Position numbers and translations under genes: made by a program. Shown here piece by piece: positions 58,017 through 64,000 of a stretch of 64,000 bases of DNA. The notes beneath the pieces are model-generated. The model saw nothing but the letters and a program-made list of their open reading frames with translations. It had not been told where the DNA came from and made no database searches. This DNA is from Streptomyces lydicus. GTDB taxonomy: Bacteria; Actinomycetota; Actinomycetes; Streptomycetales; Streptomycetaceae. The stretch lies in NCBI RefSeq assembly GCF_000717345.1, contig NZ_JNZA01000003.1, positions 124,001 to 188,000 of the forward strand, given 5' to 3'. The stretch's first letter is position 1; each line of letters starts with the position of its first letter.

Positions 58017-59168
58017 TCAGCCGCTCAGCTCGTCGAAGCGGCGGACGAGCGCGGCGCGGCCGGTCTCGGTGAGGTCGCCGTGCAGCCGCATGCGGGCCAG
58101 GCCGCCGTCGGGGAAGACGTCCAGCCGTACGTGCGTGGCGGTGACCCGGCGGGGCAGCGCGAAGCGGTGCGGGGTGTCGGGCTGCAGCTTGGTGCGCGGC
58201 ACGATCTCGAACCAGGCCGACTCGTCCGCCGGGTCGGCCGACTCCGCGTCGCAGCCGTAGAGCGCCGCCCAGCCCGCGGAGTTGCCCTTGAGGTAGGCGG
58301 TGTCGATCTCCACCGCGCGGATCTCGCCCTGCGCGGCGAGCCGGAAGCGCACCCAGTCGTTGGTGCCCTTGACCCGGCGGCGGCGGTTCTCCCAGCCGTC
58401 GTCCATCTTGCGGGACAGGTCGGGCTGGATGATCTGGGTCGGCGAGGAGTAGAAGCGGTCGGAGGCGTCCTCGACGGTGCCGCCGTGCATCACGGAGGCC
58501 AGGTCGAGGGTGCCGAGCACGTCCAGCCACTCCGGGTCGGGTATGACCTCGCCGTGGACCCGGAGGCGGGCTATGCCGCCGTCGGGGTGCTGCTTGAGGC
58601 GGAGGTGGGTGAAGCGGCGCTCCACGGTGACCTCGAACCCGTTGGCGGCGTGGCCGCGTACGGGCGTGCGCGGGACCAGCTCCTCCCACTTCACGTCGTC
58701 GGCGAGCAGGTCCTCGGGGCTCGGGCTGCCGGGCAGCGCGGTCGCCTCGACGGTGACCTGTTGCGGGTAGTTGCCGCGGAAGTGGGCGGTGTCGACGATG
58801 ATCCCGCGGATCACGCCGGGGGCGGCCAGGCGGATCAGCGCCCAGTCGTGCTCGTCGTCGGTCGGGAAGGGGTGCTCGCCGTCGGCGCCGCGCCGCCGCC
58901 GGGTCTCCCAGCCGTCCATGATCTTGCCCTTGTGGCCGAAGTGCTCGGGGTCGAAGACCGCCGGGCCGGGCTTCAGCAGGTTCTCGCGCTCGGCGAAGAA
59001 CTCGTCGTTCGCGGCGATCACCCCGGCGCCGAAGCGGCGGTCGGCGAGGTCGACGAGCGAGGTGAAGGGGAAGTCCCCGCCGCGGTAGTCGGCAAAGGGG
59101 TCGCCGCCACCGTACGGGTCGGCGTCGTTGGCGTGCGGATCAGTGGTGTCGGCCGGGGAGGTGGTCAT
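58017..59168 (-). CDS. alc: Allantoicase
   Basis: The 383-residue enzyme hydrolyses allantoate to ureidoglycolate and urea in purine degradation. Two tandem allantoicase repeats are recognisable (DGWETRRRR...HDWALIRLAAPG near 110-140; DGWENRRRRVKGTNDWVRFRLAAQG near 255-285). The start ATG 59168 follows AAGGGCGACG. Only the alc gene of the pathway is here. Its promoter region carries the same operator-like motif as the eamA-lysR promoter (59229-59274). Confidence 0.95.
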   Translation of the reverse strand: MTTSPADTTDPHANDADPYGGGDPFADYRGGDFPFTSLVDLADRRFGAGVIAANDEFFAERENLLKPGPAVFDPEHFGHKGKIMDGWETRRRRGADGEHPFPTDDEHDWALIRLAAPGVIRGIIVDTAHFRGNYPQQVTVEATALPGSPSPEDLLADDVKWEELVPRTPVRGHAANGFEVTVERRFTHLRLKQHPDGGIARLRVHGEVIPDPEWLDVLGTLDLASVMHGGTVEDASDRFYSSPTQIIQPDLSRKMDDGWENRRRRVKGTNDWVRFRLAAQGEIRAVEIDTAYLKGNSAGWAALYGCDAESADPADESAWFEIVPRTKLQPDTPHRFALPRRVTATHVRLDVFPDGGLARMRLHGDLTETGRAALVRRFDELSG

Positions 59169-59228
59169 CGTCGCCCTTCGACGGGTCGGGTGGTGCGGAC
59201 GGGACCACCGTCGCAGCCGATCACCTCA

Positions 59229-59274
59229 CAGGTCCATCGAAAGTTCTTGGACGATATGTTCAGTCCAGCTGAAC
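59229..59274. promoter_or_regulatory. Composite operator at the alc promoter (site A)
   Basis: CAGGTCCATCGAA (59229-59241), 15 bases, TGTTCAG (59257-59263), and the inverted repeat GTTCAG-TCCAG-CTGAAC (59258-59274). The same ordered blocks with the same 15-base spacing occur at 61249-61283. It lies 61-106 bases upstream of alc. Confidence 0.6.
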
Positions 59275-59296
59275 GGTCGCCCCGGCTCGGAGGGCG

Positions 59297-60253
59297 TCAG
59301 GCGGGCGGCGGGGTGCCGTCGCCGCGCGCCTGGGCGGCCGCCGCCTGCCGGAGCGCGGCCAGTACCCGGGACAGCCCCGGCGCCCCCTCGGAGCCGCGCC
59401 GGACGGCCGCCACCACATGGCGGCGCGGCTGGTCGGCGTGCAGCACCCGCAGCACGACGCCGGCGCCGCCGCGCGCACGACCGGGCGCACCGACTCCAGC
59501 CATCGCCATCCGGGGCACCAGCGCCACACCCATCCCGGCCGCGACCATCGCCCAGATCGCGTTCCAGTCGGCGGCGGCATGCGCCTGCTCGGGCACGAAA
59601 CCGGCGTTCTCGCAGGCGGTGGTGGTGATCTGCGACCAGGGCCCGCTGCTGCCGAAGATCCAGGGCTCGCCCGCCAGGTCGGCCAGCCGCAGCCCGGGCT
59701 CGGCGGCCAGCGGATGCCCGGCCGGCAGCGCCACGTCCAGGGGGTCGGCGAGCAGCGAGACCCGGCTGAACCTGGGGTCGCGCGGCGTGGGGGCGTGGGC
59801 CGCCAGCGACAGCGCCAGGTCGACGCTGCCCTCCGCCAGCAGCTCGTACGCGGCCTCCGCCTCCGCCTCCCGTACCGAGACCGCCAGGCCCGGATGCGTA
59901 CGGCGCAGCTCCTGGACGGCGGGGACCACCAGCGCGGGCACGGCGGTGGAGAACGCGCCGACGCGGACCTGCCCCGCCTCGCCCTGGAGGTAGCCGAGCA
60001 GCTCCGCGTCCGCGCGCTCCAGCTGGGCGAAGACCGCCTCGGCGTGGCGCAGCACCAGCTGCGCCGCGTCGGTCAGCCGCACCCGCCGGCCGTGGGCCTC
60101 CAGGAGCGTGACGCCCAGGGCCTTGGCCAGCCCGGTCAGCTGCTGGGAGACCGCCGAGGGCGTCATGTGCAGCGCCTCGGCGGTCGCGGTGACCGTGCCC
60201 AGCTCCTGGAGGGTGCGCAGGATGCGCAGCTTCTTGATGTCCCAGTCGGCCAT
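59297..60253 (-). CDS. LysR family transcriptional regulator
   Basis: The 318-residue regulator has an N-terminal winged helix-turn-helix (KKLRILRTLQELGTVTATAEALHMTPSAVSQQLTGLAK, residues 7-44) and a periplasmic-binding-type effector domain (VRVGAFSTAVPALVVPAVQELR...). The start is ATG 60253 (MADWDIKK). It follows eamA after 17 bases, forming an operon. Operator-like sites in front of eamA and alc are its probable targets. Effector unknown. Confidence 0.93.
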   Translation of the reverse strand: MADWDIKKLRILRTLQELGTVTATAEALHMTPSAVSQQLTGLAKALGVTLLEAHGRRVRLTDAAQLVLRHAEAVFAQLERADAELLGYLQGEAGQVRVGAFSTAVPALVVPAVQELRRTHPGLAVSVREAEAEAAYELLAEGSVDLALSLAAHAPTPRDPRFSRVSLLADPLDVALPAGHPLAAEPGLRLADLAGEPWIFGSSGPWSQITTTACENAGFVPEQAHAAADWNAIWAMVAAGMGVALVPRMAMAGVGAPGRARGGAGVVLRVLHADQPRRHVVAAVRRGSEGAPGLSRVLAALRQAAAAQARGDGTPPPA

Positions 60254-60270
60254 GCGGGCAGCGTACGCAG

Positions 60271-61194
60271 TCAGCGCCGACTCCCGGCGCCGAGCGCGAC
60301 GCCCACGACGATCAGGGCGGTGCAGACCAGCTGCACGGGGCCGACGGCCTCGCCGAGGACCACGTGCGACAGCAGCGCGACACAGACCGGCTGGAGGTAG
60401 TAGACGACGCCCGCCCGGGCGGCGCCGACCAGGGCGATCGCCTTGTTCCAGGTGAAGTACGCGACGGCGGAGGAGCAGATCCCGATGTACAGCAGCGGCC
60501 CGACCGTGCCGGCGGTGGGCGCGAAGCCGCCCTCGGCGGCGAGGCTGACGCCGTACGCGGGGAGCAGCATCGCCGCGCCCAGCGCGAAGGTCATGAAGAG
60601 GAACGCGACGCCGCCGATGCCTTCGGGGCGGCGGCGCAGCAGGGCGCTGTAGCCGGCGAAGGTGACCGTCGCGGCGAGCATCCACAGGTCGCCGGCGGCG
60701 AGGTCGAGGTGCAGGACGGCGGTGGGGGAACCCTTGCCCACCAGGGTGACGACCCCGGCGAGCGCCAGCACCATCCCGGCCGTCCGGCGGCCGCCGAGCG
60801 GCTCGCCGCCCCGGTCGAACAGGGCGATCAGTACCGGGGAGGCGGCCGCGATCATGGCCATGTTGGTGGCGGAGGTGCTCCGTCCCGCCTGGTAGATGAG
60901 GGTGTTGAAGAGCGCGACGCCCAGCAGCGCGGCCAGCGCCAGGAAGCCGAGGTGCCGACGGATGACCGGCCACTGCCGGCGGACCTGCGGGAGGGCGAGC
61001 GGGGCGACCGCGAGCAGCGCGATGATCCAGCGCCAGAAGGCGGTCTGGACGGGCGGCACGGTGTCGTGCAGGGCGCGGGCGATGACGAAGTTGCCGGACC
61101 AGACGACGGTCGCCGTCAGGGCGAGCACCAGCCCGGCCCCTTGCGCGGACGGGGTGCGGGGGGCGTGGGCGCGGGCCCTCTCCAGGACTGCCAC
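60271..61194 (-). CDS. EamA/DMT-family transporter
   Basis: The 307-residue drug/metabolite transporter has ten membrane helices in two EamA repeats (LVLALTATVVWSGNFVIARAL; AAGDLWMLAATVTFAGYSALLRRR). Typical cargoes are amino acids, nucleobases or metabolites, exported or imported. I chose GTG 61194 (VAVLERARAH), preceded by GAGAGAGG; the upstream ATG at 61257 falls in the operator-like dyad (61249-61289). It is in an operon with lysR. Confidence 0.87.
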   Translation of the reverse strand: MAVLERARAHAPRTPSAQGAGLVLALTATVVWSGNFVIARALHDTVPPVQTAFWRWIIALLAVAPLALPQVRRQWPVIRRHLGFLALAALLGVALFNTLIYQAGRSTSATNMAMIAAASPVLIALFDRGGEPLGGRRTAGMVLALAGVVTLVGKGSPTAVLHLDLAAGDLWMLAATVTFAGYSALLRRRPEGIGGVAFLFMTFALGAAMLLPAYGVSLAAEGGFAPTAGTVGPLLYIGICSSAVAYFTWNKAIALVGAARAGVVYYLQPVCVALLSHVVLGEAVGPVQLVCTALIVVGVALGAGSRR

Positions 61195-61248
61195 GGTTTC
61201 CTCTCTCTCGGCGGTGGGGAGTCTCCACCGTGGCAGTCCGCGACTCAT

Positions 61249-61289
61249 CAGGTCCATCGAATAATTTCGATGGAATTGTTCAGCTGAAC
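61249..61289. promoter_or_regulatory. Composite operator at the eamA-lysR promoter (site B)
   Basis: CAGGTCCATCGAA (61249-61261), 15 bases, TGTTCAG (61277-61283). A perfect inverted repeat TCCATCGAA-TAAT-TTCGATGGA (61253-61274) and a 12-bp palindrome GTTCAGCTGAAC (61278-61289) overlap it. It lies 55-95 bases upstream of the chosen eamA start. It matches site A near alc. Confidence 0.65.
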
Positions 61290-61303
61290 TGAATGATGGG
61301 CGC

Positions 61304-62281
61304 TTACTTGCGGGCCGCGCGGCGGGCGAGGATGGCCGCCTGCCGCTCGTCGAACTTGCGCGCCTGGCCGTCCAGACCGTTCATGTAGAGCCCCAGCTCC
61401 TCCTGTGCGGCCAGTCCGGCCGGTCCCAGGCCGCCGATCTCCAGCACCTTGAGGTGGCGCAGCACCGGCTGGAGCACGTCGTCGTGGTGGATGCGCAGGT
61501 TGTAGATGCCGCCGACGGCCATCCGCGCGGCGGCCCGCTCGAAGCCGGGCATGCCGTGGCCGGGCATCCGGAAGCCGGTGACCACGTCGCGCACCGCGAC
61601 CATGGTCTGGTCGGGGGCCAGCTCGAAGGCCGCGGCGAGGAGGTTGCGGTAGAAGAGCATGTGGAGGTTCTCGTCGGCCGCGATCCGGCCCAGCATGCGG
61701 TCGCACACCGGGTCGCCGGAGTGGTGGCCGGTGTTGCGGTGCGAGATCCGGGTGGCCAGCTCCTGGAAGGCGACGTACGCCACCGAGTGCAGCATGCTGT
61801 GGGAGTTGTCGGCCTCGAAGCCCTCCGACATGTGGGCCATGCGGAAGCGCTCCAGCTCGTCGGGGTCGACGGCCCGGCTGGTGAGCAGGTAGTCCCGCAT
61901 CACGATGCCATGCCGGCCCTCCTCCGCGGTCCAGCGGTGCACCCAGGTGCCCCAGGCGCCGTCGCGCCCGAAGAGGGTGGCGATCTCGTGGTGGTAGCTG
62001 GGGAGGTTGTCCTCGGTGAGGAGGTTGACCACCAGGGCGATCCGGCCGATGTCGCTGACCTTGGACTGCTCGGGGGCCCAGGCGTCGCCGTCCTCCAGCA
62101 CGCCGGGGAAGTTACGGCCGTCGCTCCACGGCACGTACTGGTGGGGCATCCACTCCTTGGCGACCTTCAGGTGCCGGTTGAGCTCCTTCTCGACGACCTC
62201 TTCGAGCGCGTAGAGCAGCTGGGCGTCGCTCCAGGCGGCCTGGCCGTGCTCTCCGTTATGGCGGGCGGGGGCGATGGTCAC
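61304..62281 (-). CDS. desA: Acyl-ACP desaturase (ferritin-like diiron enzyme)
   Basis: The 325-residue protein is a soluble stearoyl-ACP-desaturase-like enzyme introducing a double bond in fatty acyl chains bound to ACP. Diiron ligands are visible in TEDNLPSYHHEIATLFG, TAEEGRHGIVMRDYL and AADENLHMLFYRNLL (ExxH motifs). Streptomyces has several such enzymes. ATG 62281 follows AGGAGTTCCCCCG. The promoter region has tandem dyads (62306-62359), suggesting dedicated control of membrane fluidity. It ends in the eamA operator region. Confidence 0.94.
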   Translation of the reverse strand: MTIAPARHNGEHGQAAWSDAQLLYALEEVVEKELNRHLKVAKEWMPHQYVPWSDGRNFPGVLEDGDAWAPEQSKVSDIGRIALVVNLLTEDNLPSYHHEIATLFGRDGAWGTWVHRWTAEEGRHGIVMRDYLLTSRAVDPDELERFRMAHMSEGFEADNSHSMLHSVAYVAFQELATRISHRNTGHHSGDPVCDRMLGRIAADENLHMLFYRNLLAAAFELAPDQTMVAVRDVVTGFRMPGHGMPGFERAAARMAVGGIYNLRIHHDDVLQPVLRHLKVLEIGGLGPAGLAAQEELGLYMNGLDGQARKFDERQAAILARRAARK

Positions 62282-62305
62282 GGGGGAACTCCTGGGGGGA
62301 CGACG

Positions 62306-62359
62306 ACCTACGGGTGCGTAGGTTTGACCTACGGCTGCGTAGGTTACGTCATCGTAGGT
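62306..62359. promoter_or_regulatory. Tandem dyad operator of the desaturase gene
   Basis: ACCTACG-N4-CGTAGGT occurs at 62306-62323 and 62327-62344, 21 bp apart (two helical turns), and a half site CGTAGGT at 62353-62359 has a degenerate partner at 62342-62348. The array covers 25-78 bases upstream of the start codon of the desaturase. It has TetR-type operator symmetry. No cognate regulator gene is next to it. Confidence 0.7.
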
Positions 62360-62459
62360 TAGGAACGGTTAAACCCTCCCCCGGCTCAAAACGGCCGAAA
62401 ATCGCGCGATAGCCACCTCGCAACCCCTTTTTCACCTGCGGAAATATCCGGGTACGACA

Positions 62460-62497
62460 AAGGGCGCCGCACGGTCTTGTAACCGTGGGGCGCCCTT
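62460..62497 (-). terminator. Terminator of the small membrane protein gene
   Basis: Arms 62460-62468 and 62489-62497 (AAGGGCGCC / GGCGCCCTT) with an inner ACGGT/ACCGT stem, about 59 bases after the stop codon at 62556. Confidence 0.7.
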
Positions 62498-62555
62498 GCG
62501 GCGTCACCGGAGCCCGGTGCGGAACAGGGTCCCGGCGGGGACCCGGCCGGTGGAC

Positions 62556-62804
62556 TCAGCCCTGGGACTTGGTCTGCTTGCGGGACTTGTCGCTCAGCAC
62601 GACGAGCCCGGCGATGACCAGGAAGAGCACGAGGGGGGCGGCGACGTAGAGGCCGAGCGTCTGGATCACGCTCAGGCCCGGACCCGGGTCGTCACCATCG
62701 TCGCGGGTGAGCGCAAACGCGGGGGACGACATCAGCAGCATCAGCGCGGTGCCGGCGGTGATGGTTCCGGCGCGCAGGGCATTCTTATTGACCTTGTTGC
62801 TCAC
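62556..62804 (-). CDS. Small secreted or membrane protein
   Basis: The 82-residue protein starts from GTG 62804 (VSNKVNKNALRAGTITAGTALM). A hydrophobic N-terminal segment (ITAGTALMLLMSSPAFA) ends in an AFA signal-peptidase-like site; a second hydrophobic helix (LGLYVAAPLVLFLVIAGLVVL) is followed by a Lys/Arg tail (SDKSRKQTKSQG). It is probably a small membrane protein with its mature N-terminus outside. Function unknown; an ATG-led longer frame starts at 62855. Confidence 0.75.
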   Translation of the reverse strand: MSNKVNKNALRAGTITAGTALMLLMSSPAFALTRDDGDDPGPGLSVIQTLGLYVAAPLVLFLVIAGLVVLSDKSRKQTKSQG

Positions 62805-62863
62805 GAAGTCAACGTATCGGACGCCCCGCCACACCGCGCGCCCGGGGTGGCGCAACGGTCACC

Positions 62864-64000
62864 TCAGCCCCCCCCCGCGCCCCGGCCGCGGTGCAGCGTG
62901 ACCGGTGTGAGGTACGTCCGCCCGCGGGCCTCCCGGACGGTGACCCGCACCGCGTCCGCGGTCACCGGGGCGGGCAGCGCGAGGATCCGCCGGTGCCCGA
63001 CGGTGGTGCCGCGCGCGAGCGTCGTCCACGTCCCGCCGGTCCGCGCCGCCACCTCGAAGCGCTCCACCCGCTGCCCGTGGCGGAGGTCCTCGCCGAGCCC
63101 GATCCGGTCGAAGGTCCACGGCCCCGGGCCGGCCTGCCGCAGGTCCGTGCCGTACGTGGCGCGCACGGCCGTGCCGAAGGCGGTGAGCGAGGCGACGTCC
63201 TCGGCGGCGATCCGGCCGTCCCTGGCGGGCGGGACGTTCAGCAGCAGCGAGGCGTTGCGGCCCACGCTCTTCTCGTACAGGTCCGTCAGCCGCGCCGGCG
63301 TCCTGGGCCGCTCACCGGGGTGGTGGAACCAGCCGGGGCGCAGCGAGACATCGGCCTCGGCGGGGTACCACTGGAGGTACTTGGTGGTGGGCGCGAGGAG
63401 CTTGGCGCGGGAGCCGATGTCGGGGTCGGTGGAGTCGTTGGGCAGCCCGCCGGCCAGCACCGTCCACGGGTCCTGCGCGGAGGGGGTGACGCTCCACTCG
63501 GTCTCGCGGGCGGTGCCGTTCTCGTTGCCGACCCAGCGGGCGCCCTGCGGCCCGGCGAAGACCACGGTGTCCGGGGAGAGCCGGTGGATCAGCCGGAACC
63601 ACTCGGTGACGTTGTACTTCTGGGTGATGCCGGAGTCCGACCAGGGGTTCGCGCCGTCCAGCCACAGCTCGTCGAGCGGGCCGTACTGGGTGAACAGCTC
63701 GTAGACCTGGTTGAGGTAGTAGGCGTCGTAGTCGTCCGCCCGTACGCGGAAGGAGGGCAGCTTGCCGCTGCGGACCGCGGCGGCACGGTCGTCACCGGGG
63801 ACGAGGGTGGGAATGACGCGCTCGGTCACCTCGCTGCCGTTGCCGAAGCGGCCCAGGCCGCGCGGGGCGTGGTCGCCGTCCTCCAGGGCGACCCGCTCGG
63901 GCAGGCTGAGCGGCCGGCCCTCCTGCTCCTTGCGGCGGATCTCCTCGACCCAGCGGGCGTGCCAGGCGTGCGGGAGTTCCGCACCGTCGGACGGCGAGAG
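62864..64000 (-). CDS. Alpha-L-fucosidase (GH29), C-terminal part (cut by window edge)
   Basis: The gene enters from position 64000; about 378 C-terminal residues are in the window. The reading frame continues upstream of the GTG at 63829 without a break (ELPHAWHARWVEEIRRKE). GH29 blocks include the nucleophile Asp in LDELWLDGANPWSDSG, WVGNENGTARETEWSVTP and YLQWYPAEADVSLRPGWFHHP. The end is a beta-domain (WTFDRIGLGEDLRHGQRVERFEVAARTGG), which may bind sugar. Likely secreted, but the signal peptide is outside the window. A run of nine Cs follows the stop region (62868-62876). Confidence 0.9.
   Translation of the reverse strand, partial: LSPSDGAELPHAWHARWVEEIRRKEQEGRPLSLPERVALEDGDHAPRGLGRFGNGSEVTERVIPTLVPGDDRAAAVRSGKLPSFRVRADDYDAYYLNQVYELFTQYGPLDELWLDGANPWSDSGITQKYNVTEWFRLIHRLSPDTVVFAGPQGARWVGNENGTARETEWSVTPSAQDPWTVLAGGLPNDSTDPDIGSRAKLLAPTTKYLQWYPAEADVSLRPGWFHHPGERPRTPARLTDLYEKSVGRNASLLLNVPPARDGRIAAEDVASLTAFGTAVRATYGTDLRQAGPGPWTFDRIGLGEDLRHGQRVERFEVAARTGGTWTTLARGTTVGHRRILALPAPVTADAVRVTVREARGRTYLTPVTLHRGRGAGGG

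Noticed and set aside
54637..58689. A 1350-codon minus frame covering pepN copy 2 and the DUF1203 gene
   Set aside because: Only its C-terminal 173 residues (54637-55158) match a family. The rest is antisense to pepN and upstream sequence.

Overview
The window is a high-GC actinobacterial chromosome segment, almost certainly from Streptomyces. Very high third-position GC, many GTG starts, GGAGG-type ribosome binding sites and the gene order obg-rpmA-rplU-rne ... rodA-PBP2-mreDCB-ndk-folC-valS-clpX-clpP2-clpP1-tig all point there. This order is the one known from Streptomyces core chromosomes. I see no prophage, insertion sequence or CRISPR array.

Layout. 1-9.9 kb, minus strand: Obg GTPase (cut by the window edge), L27, L21, a giant RNase E/G, and a group holding a DUF2344 protein, an unusual Trp/Arg/Leu-repeat membrane protein, a GNAT acetyltransferase and a B12-type radical SAM protein. 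9.9-12.3 kb: a CYTH-CHAD protein and a degenerate anti-sigma-like ATPase. 12.3-18.7 kb: the cell-shape operon mreB-mreC-mreD-PBP2-rodA. 19-27 kb: ndk, folC with a coupled DUF4233 gene, a second penicillin-binding protein, a multi-membrane-spanning protein that converges on valS, and valS. 27-33 kb: a proline-rich membrane-anchored protein, then the proteolysis and folding cluster tig, clpP1, clpP2, clpX, with a ClgR-like operator at clpP1 and tRNA-Pro and tRNA-Gly nearby. 33-40 kb: assorted single genes (ArsC-like, acyltransferase, PP2C phosphatase, Eis-like GNAT, Nei glycosylase, RpiB). 40-46 kb: three paralogous amino-acid permeases with bioY between the first two. 46-58 kb: superoxide dismutase with a Nur-like box, a mycothiol-dependent nitroreductase-like protein, two PepN aminopeptidases, an orphan AbiEi/nuclease-like protein, a Tat-exported phosphoesterase next to an 11-bp repeat array that looks like a PHO box, a lone asd and a DUF1203 protein. 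58-64 kb: allantoicase, an eamA-lysR operon, an acyl-ACP desaturase, a small membrane protein and a partial alpha-L-fucosidase.

How the parts work together. The mre-PBP2-rodA genes build lateral, spore and peripheral wall. tig-clpP-clpX handle protein folding and turnover. The most promising unannotated signals are regulatory: a composite operator shared by the allantoicase promoter and the eamA-lysR promoter, tandem dyads at the desaturase promoter, the in-phase 11-bp repeat array beside the phosphoesterase, and a set of short palindromic repeat elements, two of which are read in-frame in the N-termini of FolC and a permease. Nearly every convergent or end-of-operon gap carries a strong hairpin, including a perfect 56-bp palindrome. 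No entirely new multi-gene defence or biosynthetic system is evident.
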